Part shown: piece by piece, positions 29,313 through 38,970 of the stretch | How positions within the stretch are numbered: the first letter of the stretch is position 1 | How the letters are laid out: every line of letters begins with the position of its first letter | From: Corallochytrium limacisporum | Lineage: Eukaryota > Opisthokonta | Direction: 5' to 3' | Assembly (NCBI GenBank): GCA_002811645.1 | Contig: PDIP01000003.1 | Location: 471,783 to 535,782, forward strand | Length of the DNA: 64,000 nt | Notes under the pieces: model-generated | What the model was told of the DNA's origin: nothing | What the model saw: the letters and a program-made list of their open reading frames with translations, nothing else | The model's database searches: none | Translations under genes and position numbers: made by a program

Positions 29313-30179
29313 TTAGTCACTTGTTTCAGGGTTCCTGACCTTCCTGGGCCTGCCCCGTTTCTTCGGTTTGGCGGCAGCAGACTCATGGCGTTGCTTGTCA
29401 ACGGTACGCGCATCTTCGTCCGATCTCGGACTTTTGGGCTTGCGACCACGGGTAGCTCTCTTCGGGTTCTCCACGTCCGCCGTCGGAGGATTTGGTAAAT
29501 CAGGGCCCACTCCTACCAGTTCTTCTTCGCTCTCTTTCTTCTTGCTTGCCCTTTTCTTTGTCGACTTAGTTGTCTTGCTCTCACCTTTTGTCGTCCTTGT
29601 CCGTTTCGTCATCTTCTTCCGCGTGCCTAAACGAACGTCAATTTCGTAGTCTCGCTGCGCCTGTGGCTTAGGATATCGCATAAGAAGGTAACCGGCTATT
29701 GTTTTCATTGCAATAAGTGAGCCAAATTGCCGATCGAAGTACCGGACGGCTTCTTCCTTGTCAAAGGTTGGTTCCAGCGCGATCTGCTTCTCCAAAATTT
29801 CTGATTTTGTCGTCGCCCAGTTAAAGTTAACAGCCCGCAACCATTCGTCGACTGTGTGTAGCGACCGGATGCCGGAATGCTTGAACTTTCTACGATGCTC
29901 CGAGGGTGCTAAGATCTCCTCAAGCTCGATCCTATCGGACTCTTTGAGGGATTTACCTTGGGGTGCTGGCGGAGGATCATTCTCTACTCCTTTCTTAGAT
30001 TGTTTTCTGCTCTCCCGAAGCTTTACTCCTTTGCGTGACTCACTCTCTTGAACTTTGTTATCATCTTCGACGCCGTCAAAAATGTCACTTAGTGACACCA
30101 TACCACGTTGTCTCCCTTGTCGAGGCGCTCCCACTCTGGGCCACCATGGACCAGACCGGATCAGTGCACGCCGTATCAT
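29313..30179 (-). CDS. AT-hook protein with a presequence-like N-terminus
   Basis: A 288-residue protein of unknown family. The first 26 residues (MIRRALIRSGPWWPRVGAPRQG...) are Arg-rich and lack acidic residues, as in mitochondrial presequences. Next come a charged region and a moderately ordered block (about 95-185: HTVDEWLRAVNFNWATTKSE, FDRQFGSLIAMKTIAGYLLM). The Lys/Arg-rich C-terminal third ends in a canonical AT-hook core RGRP (275-278, in KKRGRPRK) with a second weaker RGRK core. It could bind AT-rich DNA, either in the nucleus or, if the N-terminus is an import signal, in mitochondria. It is convergent with the acidic-tail gene (40-bp gap). Confidence 0.7.
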   Translation of the reverse strand: MIRRALIRSGPWWPRVGAPRQGRQRGMVSLSDIFDGVEDDNKVQESESRKGVKLRESRKQSKKGVENDPPPAPQGKSLKESDRIELEEILAPSEHRRKFKHSGIRSLHTVDEWLRAVNFNWATTKSEILEKQIALEPTFDKEEAVRYFDRQFGSLIAMKTIAGYLLMRYPKPQAQRDYEIDVRLGTRKKMTKRTRTTKGESKTTKSTKKRASKKKESEEELVGVGPDLPNPPTADVENPKRATRGRKPKSPRSDEDARTVDKQRHESAAAKPKKRGRPRKVRNPETSD

Positions 30180-30382
30180 GACGCTCCTTGTTTTCTCATC
30201 GTACTCTGTGTTCGATTACAAGCGACCTTGCGACTTCTTCCACAGTTGAAGATTGAAGTACCTAGTCTTCAGAAGTACCCGGTCGGAGCAAAATGCAGGC
30301 TATGACCTCCTCCGATAACAATTTTTGGGCAATGTGTATATCAATAATATACTAAGAAAATATACTGAATATCATATATTTT

Positions 30383-30393
30383 TATTGATTATA
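30383..30393. promoter_or_regulatory. TATTGATTATA element with adjacent TACTAA/TACTGAA motifs
   Basis: Lies about 205 bp upstream of the AT-hook gene start and just beyond the 3' end of the PLP-enzyme gene. It is flanked on the left by ATATACTAAG and ATATACTGAATATC (30348-30373), which resemble the 23-24.7 kb island motifs. Confidence 0.3.
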
Positions 30394-30453
30394 AAGGTGA
30401 CAGCATTTTCTTCCTTTTGGCGGGCGAGGCAGTCAGAGGTACGGCAAGAAACC

Positions 30454-32085
30454 TTAGGAAATCATCTGGTCTGCCGCCTCCACCTCCTTCGGGGCACTCT
30501 TAAGGATAGAGCTAACATTGTACTCACCCTTCAGATTCAGAACGTAGTTACCGTACTTCTCAAAGTCATCCATGTCGAGATAGATGTTTGCGGAAATGCG
30601 AGTGAACAGGGTTGGCTTGCCCTTGTAGTCCAGAACCTTAACAAAGGCAGTAAACGAGTTCTTCAGCAGATAGACAGACAAAGCCTGCGCTTCTGAAGCT
30701 TCACCGACATCATCCACATCGGGCAGGCGCACATGGCGCATATTGATCAGAGGTTGATCGCAATCCACATACGCTACTTCGGTTCCCCACATCTCAGCCA
30801 GACGATGAGCAGCTTTGTCGGCGAGTTCAGTGTTATACTTGTGCAATTTCTTGAACCCGCCGCAGACCTTGTCCATGAACTCCAACGACTGCATAGTGGC
30901 CAGGATGGGGCTGAAGTCGATAAGACCAGTGTACATGAACTCCTTCCAGTATCCCTGCTTCCAGAAGTAAGGTACAGTAAGAGGAGTGATGTACTTGTGC
31001 CATTCGTTCTTGACCACCAAGAAAGCGACTCCCTGACATGTGTACAGCCATTTGTGACAAGTGCCCACGTAGAAATCAGCGTTGATATCCGAAACATTGA
31101 AACTGGCCAACTGTCCCGGGGCCTGAGCACCGTCACAAAGGACGGCAATTGAGTGCTTATGGAAGAGCTGAATTAGCTTCTTGGCGGGCATCACGTATGC
31201 AGTAGCACTGGTGATATGGTTAAAGATGGCCATGCGAGGCTTCACATCCATCTCCTCGAGCTTCTTGGTTGTGACGTCTATGATGTGTTGGTGATTGCAA
31301 GGCAGGTCAATCTTGACCTCCACGACTTCCACACCGTAGCGCTCCTCAATGTAGTGCACCGCGTTCTTGTTGGCATCATACTCTAGGCTGTACATGAAGA
31401 TGACGTCACCCGGCTTCCAGACAATGGCCTTCAGGACCGTAGAGACGGCAGCATTTGCATTGGGCATGAACTGGAAGTTCTCAGGATCAGCGCCTAGGAA
31501 TGCAGCCATCTTAGAGCTCGCCTTTTGCTGCAGAGGAGTGAGGTCCTTGAAGCGAAAACGGACGGGCTCATTCTGAATTTTCATCTCCCACTGATGACGG
31601 GCGGCCAGAACGGGTAGAGGGGTCGCGCCATAGCTACCATGATTCAAGGGAGTGCTGTTGGGGTCCAGAGTGAAGTGCTTCTGACGCATTTCCTTACCAA
31701 ATGGTACGGGACCAGGCTTACTCCAATCAATGGTAACATGATCGACACCAGCTAAGCTGCCGGTGACGTTCCACAGGGCCGCCTTGGCGCGAGCTTCGAC
31801 AGAGTTCTCTATGACCTCGTAGTTCGTAGCCTCCTTGACACGGTTGCCCAGGCTGCCCAGACCACCGAGCTCATCATTCATGGCCTCGCGGTTCTTGGCC
31901 TCGTACTCCTCCCGCCGTTTGATCGCATCCTTCTCGCGTTGGGTGAGCTCCTCAGCCTGTTGGCCAGCAGCTTCCAGCTGCTTCGTCAACTTAGAAGTTT
32001 TCTCTTGCTCCTCAGTGAGGAGCTGCCGAACTTCATTCAGTTCGGACTGAGTAATCTGTGCCTGCTTCGAGCCTCCGCAACCCAT
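30454..32085 (-). CDS. Lipid-anchor motif and coiled coil fused to a class V aminotransferase-like PLP enzyme
   Basis: A 543-residue protein. The N-terminus MGCGGSK is a strong myristoylation (Gly2) plus palmitoylation (Cys3) motif. Residues 10-70 form a heptad-like charged helix (ELNEVRQLLTEEQEKTSKLTKQLE). Residues about 135-530 are a fold-type I PLP domain close to isopenicillin-N-epimerase-like and cysteine-desulfurase-like proteins: LNHGSYGATP (148-156), CDGAQAPGQ (317-325) and GTCHKWLYT, with the Schiff-base Lys at 345. The substrate is unknown. Desulfurase, lyase or epimerase chemistry are all possible. The fusion suggests an enzyme tethered to a membrane. It is tandem with the AT-hook gene (274 bp) and divergent from the small membrane-protein gene. 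Confidence 0.9.
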   Translation of the reverse strand: MGCGGSKQAQITQSELNEVRQLLTEEQEKTSKLTKQLEAAGQQAEELTQREKDAIKRREEYEAKNREAMNDELGGLGSLGNRVKEATNYEVIENSVEARAKAALWNVTGSLAGVDHVTIDWSKPGPVPFGKEMRQKHFTLDPNSTPLNHGSYGATPLPVLAARHQWEMKIQNEPVRFRFKDLTPLQQKASSKMAAFLGADPENFQFMPNANAAVSTVLKAIVWKPGDVIFMYSLEYDANKNAVHYIEERYGVEVVEVKIDLPCNHQHIIDVTTKKLEEMDVKPRMAIFNHITSATAYVMPAKKLIQLFHKHSIAVLCDGAQAPGQLASFNVSDINADFYVGTCHKWLYTCQGVAFLVVKNEWHKYITPLTVPYFWKQGYWKEFMYTGLIDFSPILATMQSLEFMDKVCGGFKKLHKYNTELADKAAHRLAEMWGTEVAYVDCDQPLINMRHVRLPDVDDVGEASEAQALSVYLLKNSFTAFVKVLDYKGKPTLFTRISANIYLDMDDFEKYGNYVLNLKGEYNVSSILKSAPKEVEAADQMIS

Positions 32086-33712
32086 GTTTGCTTGTAGTTA
32101 GAGTAGTCTATCTCAAGGATTAACTTCATAAGCACTAAACGCTATTGCTAACAGACATCTACCTTTGTCTGTCTTGTAGCTGGCTGTGTACTACGCAGAG
32201 GTGTGCGCATCGGATACATCGAACCCTCAAAGCCTGTCACCTAGACATCCACATGAACCGTTGCTCGTTTCGCGCAGTTGACCAGATTAAGATCCAAAAG
32301 CACAAGCGGCCGTTCCAAACAGATCCGCGTTCTCTGACTTACACGTCTTTCGGTACCGCGGGTTCTATATCGGCCATATTTCCCAAAGGCATAGACCAAG
32401 TCTTTTGTGCCATAACATTCCGTGATCTTATCGACAAAGTTCTCCTCCTCCCCCGCTCCCCGTGTGCCGTGAGCCAGCTGGGTGTGTATGCATCGGCTTC
32501 TTCGCCATATTCGTACTTTTCTTTCCAAAACCGTCGAAATATTCTGCGTGGTGGGGCATAGAAGCCCATCAAACTCATGTGAGGGCAATAACCCTCACAC
32601 TGCGCTCAGTGAGTGTTAGTATTGCTCCCCTGAGTACGTGTGGATGTGTGGCCCAGACCATGTTTGATAAGAGCAGACCGGCACGTAAAAACCATTCGGT
32701 GTGTCCCAGCACACACCCGTCACCACCAGATCATACTACATGCATCTCTTGGTTTGTTCATCGCCGTCTATCTTGTTCCCGGCGCATTCTGTATTGCTCG
32801 TCTATCGCGAGCCCGCACCCAATGAAGATTGATGTTAATATGCTCCGCAAGATATCCAGATATACAATAGTGCCCGGGCTATCGACAAATCTTGTTCGGA
32901 CGGTGGGTCCGTCCCAAGAGTACTCCACGCATCCCCAAAGGGTGCCAATCCTTTACCATTTTTTGCTTTCTTTTCTGTTCTGTCTCTGGGTGTGTGTGTG
33001 TTTACTTGCTTGCATACCCGGCTTCGCGCAATGGTAAGGAAAAGCAATTCAGCGGGCAGACTTCCCAAGAACGAAAGGCGTACGTGTGTTGTTCTCGGTT
33101 GGTTGGGTACACACATTGAGACAATGAGCCCGCCTCACAAATCTAAACACCTTCGGTCACTTTCCTTCCCCTCCTCCCTCCCCACTACAACCCGCCCTCT
33201 CGCTTTTCGTCTCTTGTCCAGGGCACCAGCGGTGTTCCGCAGGGTCAGCTCCCCTCGAATTTGTTCGCCCAATTTCGAATACCGTCCCGGATGTGAAGCG
33301 AAGGCGGGACAGACAAACAAAGGATCGTTTTTCTCTCATCAACTTTTCCTGTGGCCTTTTTGCCGCCTGTGGTGTGCACCACCACGGTACCCAATGTACG
33401 GGCAGCAATAATGAAGCAGACACCTTGTCCTCCCACTACGGGACGGGTGAAACTGTATTATTGATCATATTTATATTGATCAATTAAACTCGGGGAAGGG
33501 GAGGGAGCTTTTTCTACTGCAGCCCTGCGAACTCACGCGGGTGGGTGGCTGCTGCGATACCAAGACTGTCACATACTTAAAGTTCAATAGCGTCAGGTAC
33601 TTTGCGAACTGTAGATTTTGTTCTGCTGAGCCTGTGTCACCCGAAGTAAATGTCCTGTTGAAGTGTGACCATGGCAGACAATTGAATAAGAGAACAGCGT
33701 ATTAAATCCAGC
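32086..33712. other. 1.6-kb divergent intergenic region
   Basis: No gene is supported. The open frame at 32462-33037 lacks an ATG and is low-complexity. A TTGATC cluster occurs at 33460-33487 (ATTGATCATAT then ATATTGATCAATTAA). A four-codon upstream ORF (33671-33685, ACCATGG context, MADN then stop) precedes the next gene. Confidence 0.4.
33460..33487. promoter_or_regulatory. Paired TTGATC elements
   Basis: ATTGATCATAT and ATATTGATCAATTAA lie 3 bp apart, about 230 bp upstream of the 33713 gene. They fit the recurrent element set. Confidence 0.35.
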
Positions 33713-33931
33713 ATGGACAACAAACTTCCGCCTGGGAAGGCATACAGCTTCCACTACATTCCTCTGCGGTTTCGCCTTTGGGTGCTGTTTGGATCTACTG
33801 TAGGGTTGATTGCAGGATTCCATGTTTCCAACGCCTTAGAGCTGAAGGAGAAAAATCGCCATTTAGATATCCTATTTGATGAGATCGACAAGCGGAGAGA
33901 GCTTCGCAGGTTGAAGCGAGAATCAGGCTGA
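33713..33931 (+). CDS. Small single-pass membrane protein, unassigned
   Basis: A 72-residue protein: a short N-terminus (MDNKLPPGKAYSFHYIP), one hydrophobic helix (about 20-42, LRFRLWVLFGSTVGLIAG) and a highly charged C-terminal helix (KEKNRHLDILFDEIDKRRELRRLKRESG). The layout resembles small mitochondrial inner-membrane assembly factors or accessory subunits, but I cannot name a family. The spacing (116 bp to the convergent pyruvate kinase stop) and the charged tail argue that it is real. An upstream four-codon ORF may affect its translation. Confidence 0.6.
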   Translation: MDNKLPPGKAYSFHYIPLRFRLWVLFGSTVGLIAGFHVSNALELKEKNRHLDILFDEIDKRRELRRLKRESG

Positions 33932-34047
33932 CGTCAGTTAGGTAAAGAAAACTAAAGAATTTTACATGTTTTGGTACTGAATACTGTTGCTGTGGAGTAT
34001 GTGTATTTTTCAATTGAACTGTGAACAAAATAAGAGTCCTTCCCTGT

Positions 34048-35676
34048 CTAAATTTCCGGAACGACAAGAGTGCGCATGGTGTTCGTGTGACCGCGGCCGG
34101 ACATCCATCCCTGGATGACAATGACGCTATCACCAGGTTCGCAGAAGTTGCGTTCCATGGCATGGCTCATAGCCCAACGGATACGTGCCTCGACATCGTC
34201 CTGCCACACGTCCTTGCGCGATCCTGTGTAGTAGAACGGGAAACACCCACGATACAAGTGGATCAGACGGCATGTCTGAGCATCGCGGCTGACCACCAGG
34301 ATGGGGCAACGAGGCCGATACTTGCTGACCAGGCGGGCAGTGTTGCCAGTAGTACTAAGAACAATGATTGCAGCCATGTCAAGCTCAAAGGCAGCATTGA
34401 CAGCAGAGGCAGCAATTGTCTCAACAGACTCAGCAGGTGGCATAACACTGCGCATTTCATTGTAACGGGCACGGAAGAAGCTGGCTTCCTCGGCCTCCCG
34501 GCAGACAGCATCCATGATCCGCACAGTTTCCACCGGGTACTTACCCTTTGCAGTCTCACCACTCAACATAACGCAGTCTGCGCCATCCAAAACAGCGTTG
34601 GCCACATCGCTGACTTCGGCACGAGTCGGGCGGGGATTATTCACCATGGACTCCAGCATCTGAGTGGCACAGATGACAGGCTTACCCTTCAAGTTGCAGC
34701 GGGAAATCATCATCTTCTGGGCTACAAACACCTTGGCAGGGTCAATTTCAATACCCAGGTCTCCACGGGCCACCATGATACCGTCGGCAGCTTCCAAAAT
34801 CTCGTTGAAGTTGCTCACACCCTCGTGGTTCTCAATCTTGGCAATGATCTTAATGTATGCACCGTCCTCACCGAGACACTCACGGATCTCGTGAATGTCA
34901 GAGGCCTTGCGGATGAAGGAAGCAAAGACATAGTCGACGCGCTTCTCAACACCAAAACGCAGATCCCCGATGTCCTTCTCAGAAAGAGCAGGGAGATCAA
35001 CATGGGTTTCGGGCAGGTTCACGCCCTTTTTGGAACCCAGCAAACCGGAGTTCTCGACCTCGCACATGATACCGTCATCCTTAATGTCCTTAATCTTCAG
35101 ACTGATAAGACCGTCATCAATATAGATCAGACCACCGGGCCGCACGACCTTGGCAATGTTCTTGTAGTCGACGTAGATCTGTTCGTTGTTGCACTTCTCC
35201 TTGAAGGCGTCATCAGTGGTCACAACCACATTGGATCCCTTCTCCAGCTTAACGTCCTCAGAACCCTCAAGCACTCCGGTACGGATCTCAGGTCCCTTGG
35301 TGTCCAGAGCAATGGCCACCTCTGGGCCGGGCATGTCGTTGAAGGTTTGACGAACGTTGTCAATAATGGAACCGGCAAATTCGTGGCTACCATGTGAGAA
35401 GTTCAGACGCACAATGTTCATGCCGGCGGAACGCAGAGCCTTGAGCATGTCAATATTGTTCGTGTTGGGACCGATAGTGCAAATGATGGACGACTTACGC
35501 ACACGCACAGGGTTGGAGTAGATATTCAGAGCGCAGTTGTGCTCAATTGTGGTGGCCATGGCCTGTGCCATGCGCTGGGAGCCCACGGGCTTAGGATTCG
35601 CGGTTGCATCCCATGACTGGATCTTCAGCCCAGAGAACTTGACGTTCAGCTGATCAGGACCTGCGAGACTAGACAT
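34048..35676 (-). CDS. PK: Pyruvate kinase
   Basis: A 542-residue glycolytic enzyme converting phosphoenolpyruvate and ADP to pyruvate and ATP in the cytosol. It starts at ATG 35676; a GTG 30 nt upstream is in frame. Signature segments are KSSIICTIGP (61-70), MNIVRLNFSHG (86-96, substrate and K+ contacts), ALDTKGPEIRTG (123-134), the B-domain with YIDDGL, the active-site KIENHEG, MVARGDLGIEI (Mg and PEP loop) and ATQMLESM. The N-terminus is about 40 residues longer than yeast pyruvate kinase. A CCATACTGA motif lies 75 bp upstream. It is convergent with the 33713 gene. Confidence 0.97.
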   Translation of the reverse strand: MSSLAGPDQLNVKFSGLKIQSWDATANPKPVGSQRMAQAMATTIEHNCALNIYSNPVRVRKSSIICTIGPNTNNIDMLKALRSAGMNIVRLNFSHGSHEFAGSIIDNVRQTFNDMPGPEVAIALDTKGPEIRTGVLEGSEDVKLEKGSNVVVTTDDAFKEKCNNEQIYVDYKNIAKVVRPGGLIYIDDGLISLKIKDIKDDGIMCEVENSGLLGSKKGVNLPETHVDLPALSEKDIGDLRFGVEKRVDYVFASFIRKASDIHEIRECLGEDGAYIKIIAKIENHEGVSNFNEILEAADGIMVARGDLGIEIDPAKVFVAQKMMISRCNLKGKPVICATQMLESMVNNPRPTRAEVSDVANAVLDGADCVMLSGETAKGKYPVETVRIMDAVCREAEEASFFRARYNEMRSVMPPAESVETIAASAVNAAFELDMAAIIVLSTTGNTARLVSKYRPRCPILVVSRDAQTCRLIHLYRGCFPFYYTGSRKDVWQDDVEARIRWAMSHAMERNFCEPGDSVIVIQGWMSGRGHTNTMRTLVVPEI

Positions 35677-36859
35677 ATTCGCTACTTGCTTACCATACAA
35701 AGTCACAGCTAAAGCGACATTGTCTTTACGTACAGAAAGGAATCACTGCCATACTGATTTAGCACTCTTAATACCTACCTGGTCACAACATGCTTGTATA
35801 TCGACAGTGCTGCGGGACCGCTTCATCAGACCAAGTATTAACTGCTGCGGTGGCTTCAGGATATTCTGACGGATCTTGCTAGCGTTCTCCTGACAGCGTG
35901 CGTTTGTGTGGTTCCTTTTTTGTGAATGACACTAACTGGCCGCAGCGTATTCAGGTACAACTGCGCGCTGATCGTACAAATTCGTTGCCGCATGGAAATC
36001 CCTCTCGTCACTTGCGTAAAACCGGTGGCGGGTTGCCTGCTACCCCTCGTTCAGACCTCTGCCCGTCCGCCGCTGGCGGGTCTTTGGGATTTAGGGCGTA
36101 TGGACTCTGTGACTTTACCGCTCACAGCGCAATGTAAAACAATGGGCGAGAGAATTCGGTACAAAAAGTACTGCAAGTACTGCCAGATCAAGGGAAAACA
36201 ACGGTGGAGGGCTACCATTTTCCCAAGGCCACCCCAATAATTTAATGCGCTTCCTGGAACGAGGAGTGAGAGCGGGGTTCCTATTGGCTTTGTTTACGAT
36301 GGACCCACTCGGATACTTTGACTATGGGAGAAGCGTCGGGCCGTTTGGGGAGCAACTGGGCACATTCGCAAAGATGACCGGGACGGTGCCGGCTCGCAAT
36401 GACGCGGCCAGTCAATAGCCATGCGCAGCGGCGCCCGACGAAATTCCAAGTGAGGATTGCATGTGTACAGTAGCACATCATAATTCATGATACTTCTTTT
36501 TCGTCGGCACGATCATCCGTTTTCCCGCATACCACACTAACCCTCCGCCCCTCCTCCACTCAATACCCAAAACCCTGACTCTCGTCTGGCGATCGAAAAT
36601 TGATCTAATTATTGATTAAATACCTAGGTGTCACAGATTGAGGGGTCTCGCGCGAAAAGTTCAAAGTTCGCCTGAGTGGTCTCCGTGAGGTAAGAGAAAC
36701 TTCTGCGGGGTATTCATGGGTTGAGACACGCACTACCCACAACATAATATCTTGTCAGTGTTCGGTCTCAACAGAATTTGAGATGTGGAAACACCATCAC
36801 ACGTTCACAGAGATGTAGGAAAGGATGACGAGGTTGTGTGCCAAGCTCAGGAAATAAGC
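35677..36859. other. 1.2-kb divergent intergenic region
   Basis: No gene is supported. It contains CCATACTGA at 35749-35757 (pyruvate kinase side), two AGTACT sites 8 bp apart (36168 and 36176) and a TTGATC/TTGATT pair at 36598-36622. Confidence 0.4.
36598..36622. promoter_or_regulatory. AATTGATC / TTGATTAAATA pair
   Basis: Two direct TTGATY half-sites about 15 bp apart, about 245 bp upstream of the 36860 gene start. Same element set as elsewhere in the window. Confidence 0.35.
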
Positions 36860-38737
36860 ATGGATCTGCTTCACAAGTTTTTTGGCGAGGTCCACGAACA
36901 CATCAACCAGTGCCTGCTACAGTCCACTGTGAAGTCACCGAATCTGAATTGGACAATTCGAGAAGCTATTGTTGCACTCCAAAAATTGGAACCAGGCTCC
37001 CACCAGTCCCTCCTGCTCACGGAAATTATCCAAGCATGGACAGAGGATGTCTATATCGGAGCCGACAATGAGGTGAGGCCACGGAGTCGCCTTGGTCGCT
37101 TAAAGCGGGATCCTCCACTGATCGGTGGAATTCTACAGGCAAATGTTTTGGGACTGGATCTCATGTACATGCCAGATGATTTTGCGAAGGAAAAGCCGGT
37201 TTCGGCCAAGCTGCACCTCTCCACTGGAGAGACAATGGGATCACTACTCTTGGACTCACGCCACAGGGAGTGGCTGTGCAAGGATCTGCCCTGCTCTTTA
37301 GAAGATGTTTTTGGTAGTCTTAAGCCAGATGAGAACGGACATACGCCAGTAATTTCCATAAGGGCCACTGGCGTAGAACGAAACCTGTCGAGGGGCAAAA
37401 GTGACCTACTAATGCTGAGAGGGGTTAGGAGTATGGTGGCAGTAGTTGGAGGCGATCCTGCAGCAGTTATGTGGATACAGACAACGTTGCACAGGGCCCA
37501 GGAAGGATGCTCTTTCATTGCAGCTAAATTGACAATGCTCGAACATGATGAGTTTACGTGCACAGGCACTGCCCGTCTTATCCACCCGAGCTCTGAGGCG
37601 GTCTTGGGCCACCTCGTGCTCACCTCACATTCAAGTGACTTGGCCACCTTGGTCAAAAGTAGCGAAGTAGCGTTGCTCTGGGATCTGGAACTCGTGCCAG
37701 GCCAAACTGATCGATCTTCCAGCTCCATTATGGACCGTCAGAGCCAGACGGAGGTGCCACTGTATCATATTGGTGAGAAGACACGATGTGTCGTTGTCGA
37801 GGAATCTGCGTACTCTCTAGCCACCCAACAGAGCACGGATCAGAACATATCGGAATCACGGCACGTCAAAGTTGGTGAAGTGCAAAACAAGGGTAAAGTC
37901 TACATCATGCGCGATCGATACCACACATCTTTGACGTTGAAGGATCATAGAGGTTCGACAACCCTCCTGCAGATTACAGGTAAGCTCGGATCTCGTCGCG
38001 GAAACAGAAGTACGACATGCATGGTGACAAAACACAACATTCCCATTCTCAGCCTGTTGAGAACTGGTTCCGTCATTGTGGTTGGGGCTGTTGGAAGCAC
38101 CACAGGCACTCTTCTTTGCCAACTCGACGATGACACAGGTGGCGTTGGGATGTCCAGTGATCATTTTCTGATCGATGGTATGCAGCTATTGGTCCGTCTT
38201 CCTTTGCCATTGAGCATGCCAGTCGCTCGGCTCAGCGGAAAATTGTCTTTACGACAGGCCTGTCTGGTTCAGGGTAGATTGGTAGATCCATCATACGTAA
38301 TTTCGCGAGTGCATCGTCTGTGCGGCACTGTTCTGGATTCAACCACATCCTCGAGCATCAACAAGGGTTGCTGCGGGAAAATCCCTTTAGAACTGAATGC
38401 TGGTGATGTGGTTCTACAAATGCGTGGTTGGTGTTACATTGATGATGGTAAATCCATCCTGCCAGCCACCTTGAGCCACAGTGCCATGCTTGCACTCACT
38501 GGGACGTCTGCTGACAAAATGCAGAGGCAGTCACCGGAAGAGAGGCTGGCCATTCTGCACCAAATCACAGAATACTACTATCTGCTAGCCTGCATTCCCA
38601 GCAAAGGATCTGGTGGCCATGTGCAGCTAGACATTCTCGCAGTTAATAGCCCAACTGTGGAGGCAATGAGTAAGATATTATTGCAGGAGGAGCTGGCATC
38701 GGAGCTCGGGTCAAGGTCCATGGTAACAGCTGCCTGA
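36860..38737 (+). CDS. Unassigned 625-residue protein
   Basis: A single open frame from ATG 36860. The frame is open 75 nt further upstream to a GTG, but no earlier ATG exists. I do not recognise the family. No Walker, kinase, helicase or membrane motif is seen. The sequence alternates beta-like stretches (MVAVVGGDPAAVMWIQ, SVIVVGAVGSTTG, GDVVLQMRGWCYIDDG) and helices, including the C-terminal SPEERLAILHQITEYYYLLA. It could be a divergent member of an OB-fold or MCM-like group, but nothing in the sequence proves this. It is tandem with Rit1 (233 bp), with a strong hairpin in the gap. Confidence 0.75.
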   Translation: MDLLHKFFGEVHEHINQCLLQSTVKSPNLNWTIREAIVALQKLEPGSHQSLLLTEIIQAWTEDVYIGADNEVRPRSRLGRLKRDPPLIGGILQANVLGLDLMYMPDDFAKEKPVSAKLHLSTGETMGSLLLDSRHREWLCKDLPCSLEDVFGSLKPDENGHTPVISIRATGVERNLSRGKSDLLMLRGVRSMVAVVGGDPAAVMWIQTTLHRAQEGCSFIAAKLTMLEHDEFTCTGTARLIHPSSEAVLGHLVLTSHSSDLATLVKSSEVALLWDLELVPGQTDRSSSSIMDRQSQTEVPLYHIGEKTRCVVVEESAYSLATQQSTDQNISESRHVKVGEVQNKGKVYIMRDRYHTSLTLKDHRGSTTLLQITGKLGSRRGNRSTTCMVTKHNIPILSLLRTGSVIVVGAVGSTTGTLLCQLDDDTGGVGMSSDHFLIDGMQLLVRLPLPLSMPVARLSGKLSLRQACLVQGRLVDPSYVISRVHRLCGTVLDSTTSSSINKGCCGKIPLELNAGDVVLQMRGWCYIDDGKSILPATLSHSAMLALTGTSADKMQRQSPEERLAILHQITEYYYLLACIPSKGSGGHVQLDILAVNSPTVEAMSKILLQEELASELGSRSMVTAA

Positions 38738-38773
38738 CACCATTGACCTCGCCTTCCCTCTCAGCGGGCGGGT

Positions 38774-38809
38774 CCCCCCCTTGCGGGGTTAATTACCCGC
38801 AAGGGGGGG
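38774..38809. repeat. Perfect 14-bp-stem GC-rich hairpin
   Basis: Arms CCCCCCCTTGCGGG (38774-38787) and CCCGCAAGGGGGGG (38796-38809) are perfectly complementary around the loop GTTAATTA. An outer GCGGG (38764) / CCCGC (38824) can extend pairing. It lies 36 bp after the stop of the 36860 gene and 161 bp before Rit1. It could be a 3'-UTR structure, a short palindromic element or a transcript boundary. Confidence 0.95.
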
Positions 38810-38970
38810 TCTCCTCTCGGCCACCCGCACAGATGCATATTAGGTACTTTGGCATGAGCATTTGCCAATTGGAAACACGTACGCAATTGGTAATACACGA
38901 CTAAAGAATTCATGCATAACCGGAGAAATTATGTTAGGAACCCTTTCATGATGCATGATCATTGGGTACA

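Noticed and set aside
32462-33037. 191-codon plus-strand frame
   Set aside because: Begins at GTG in promoter-like DNA, with low-complexity Cys/Leu-rich ends; no similarity to a known protein.
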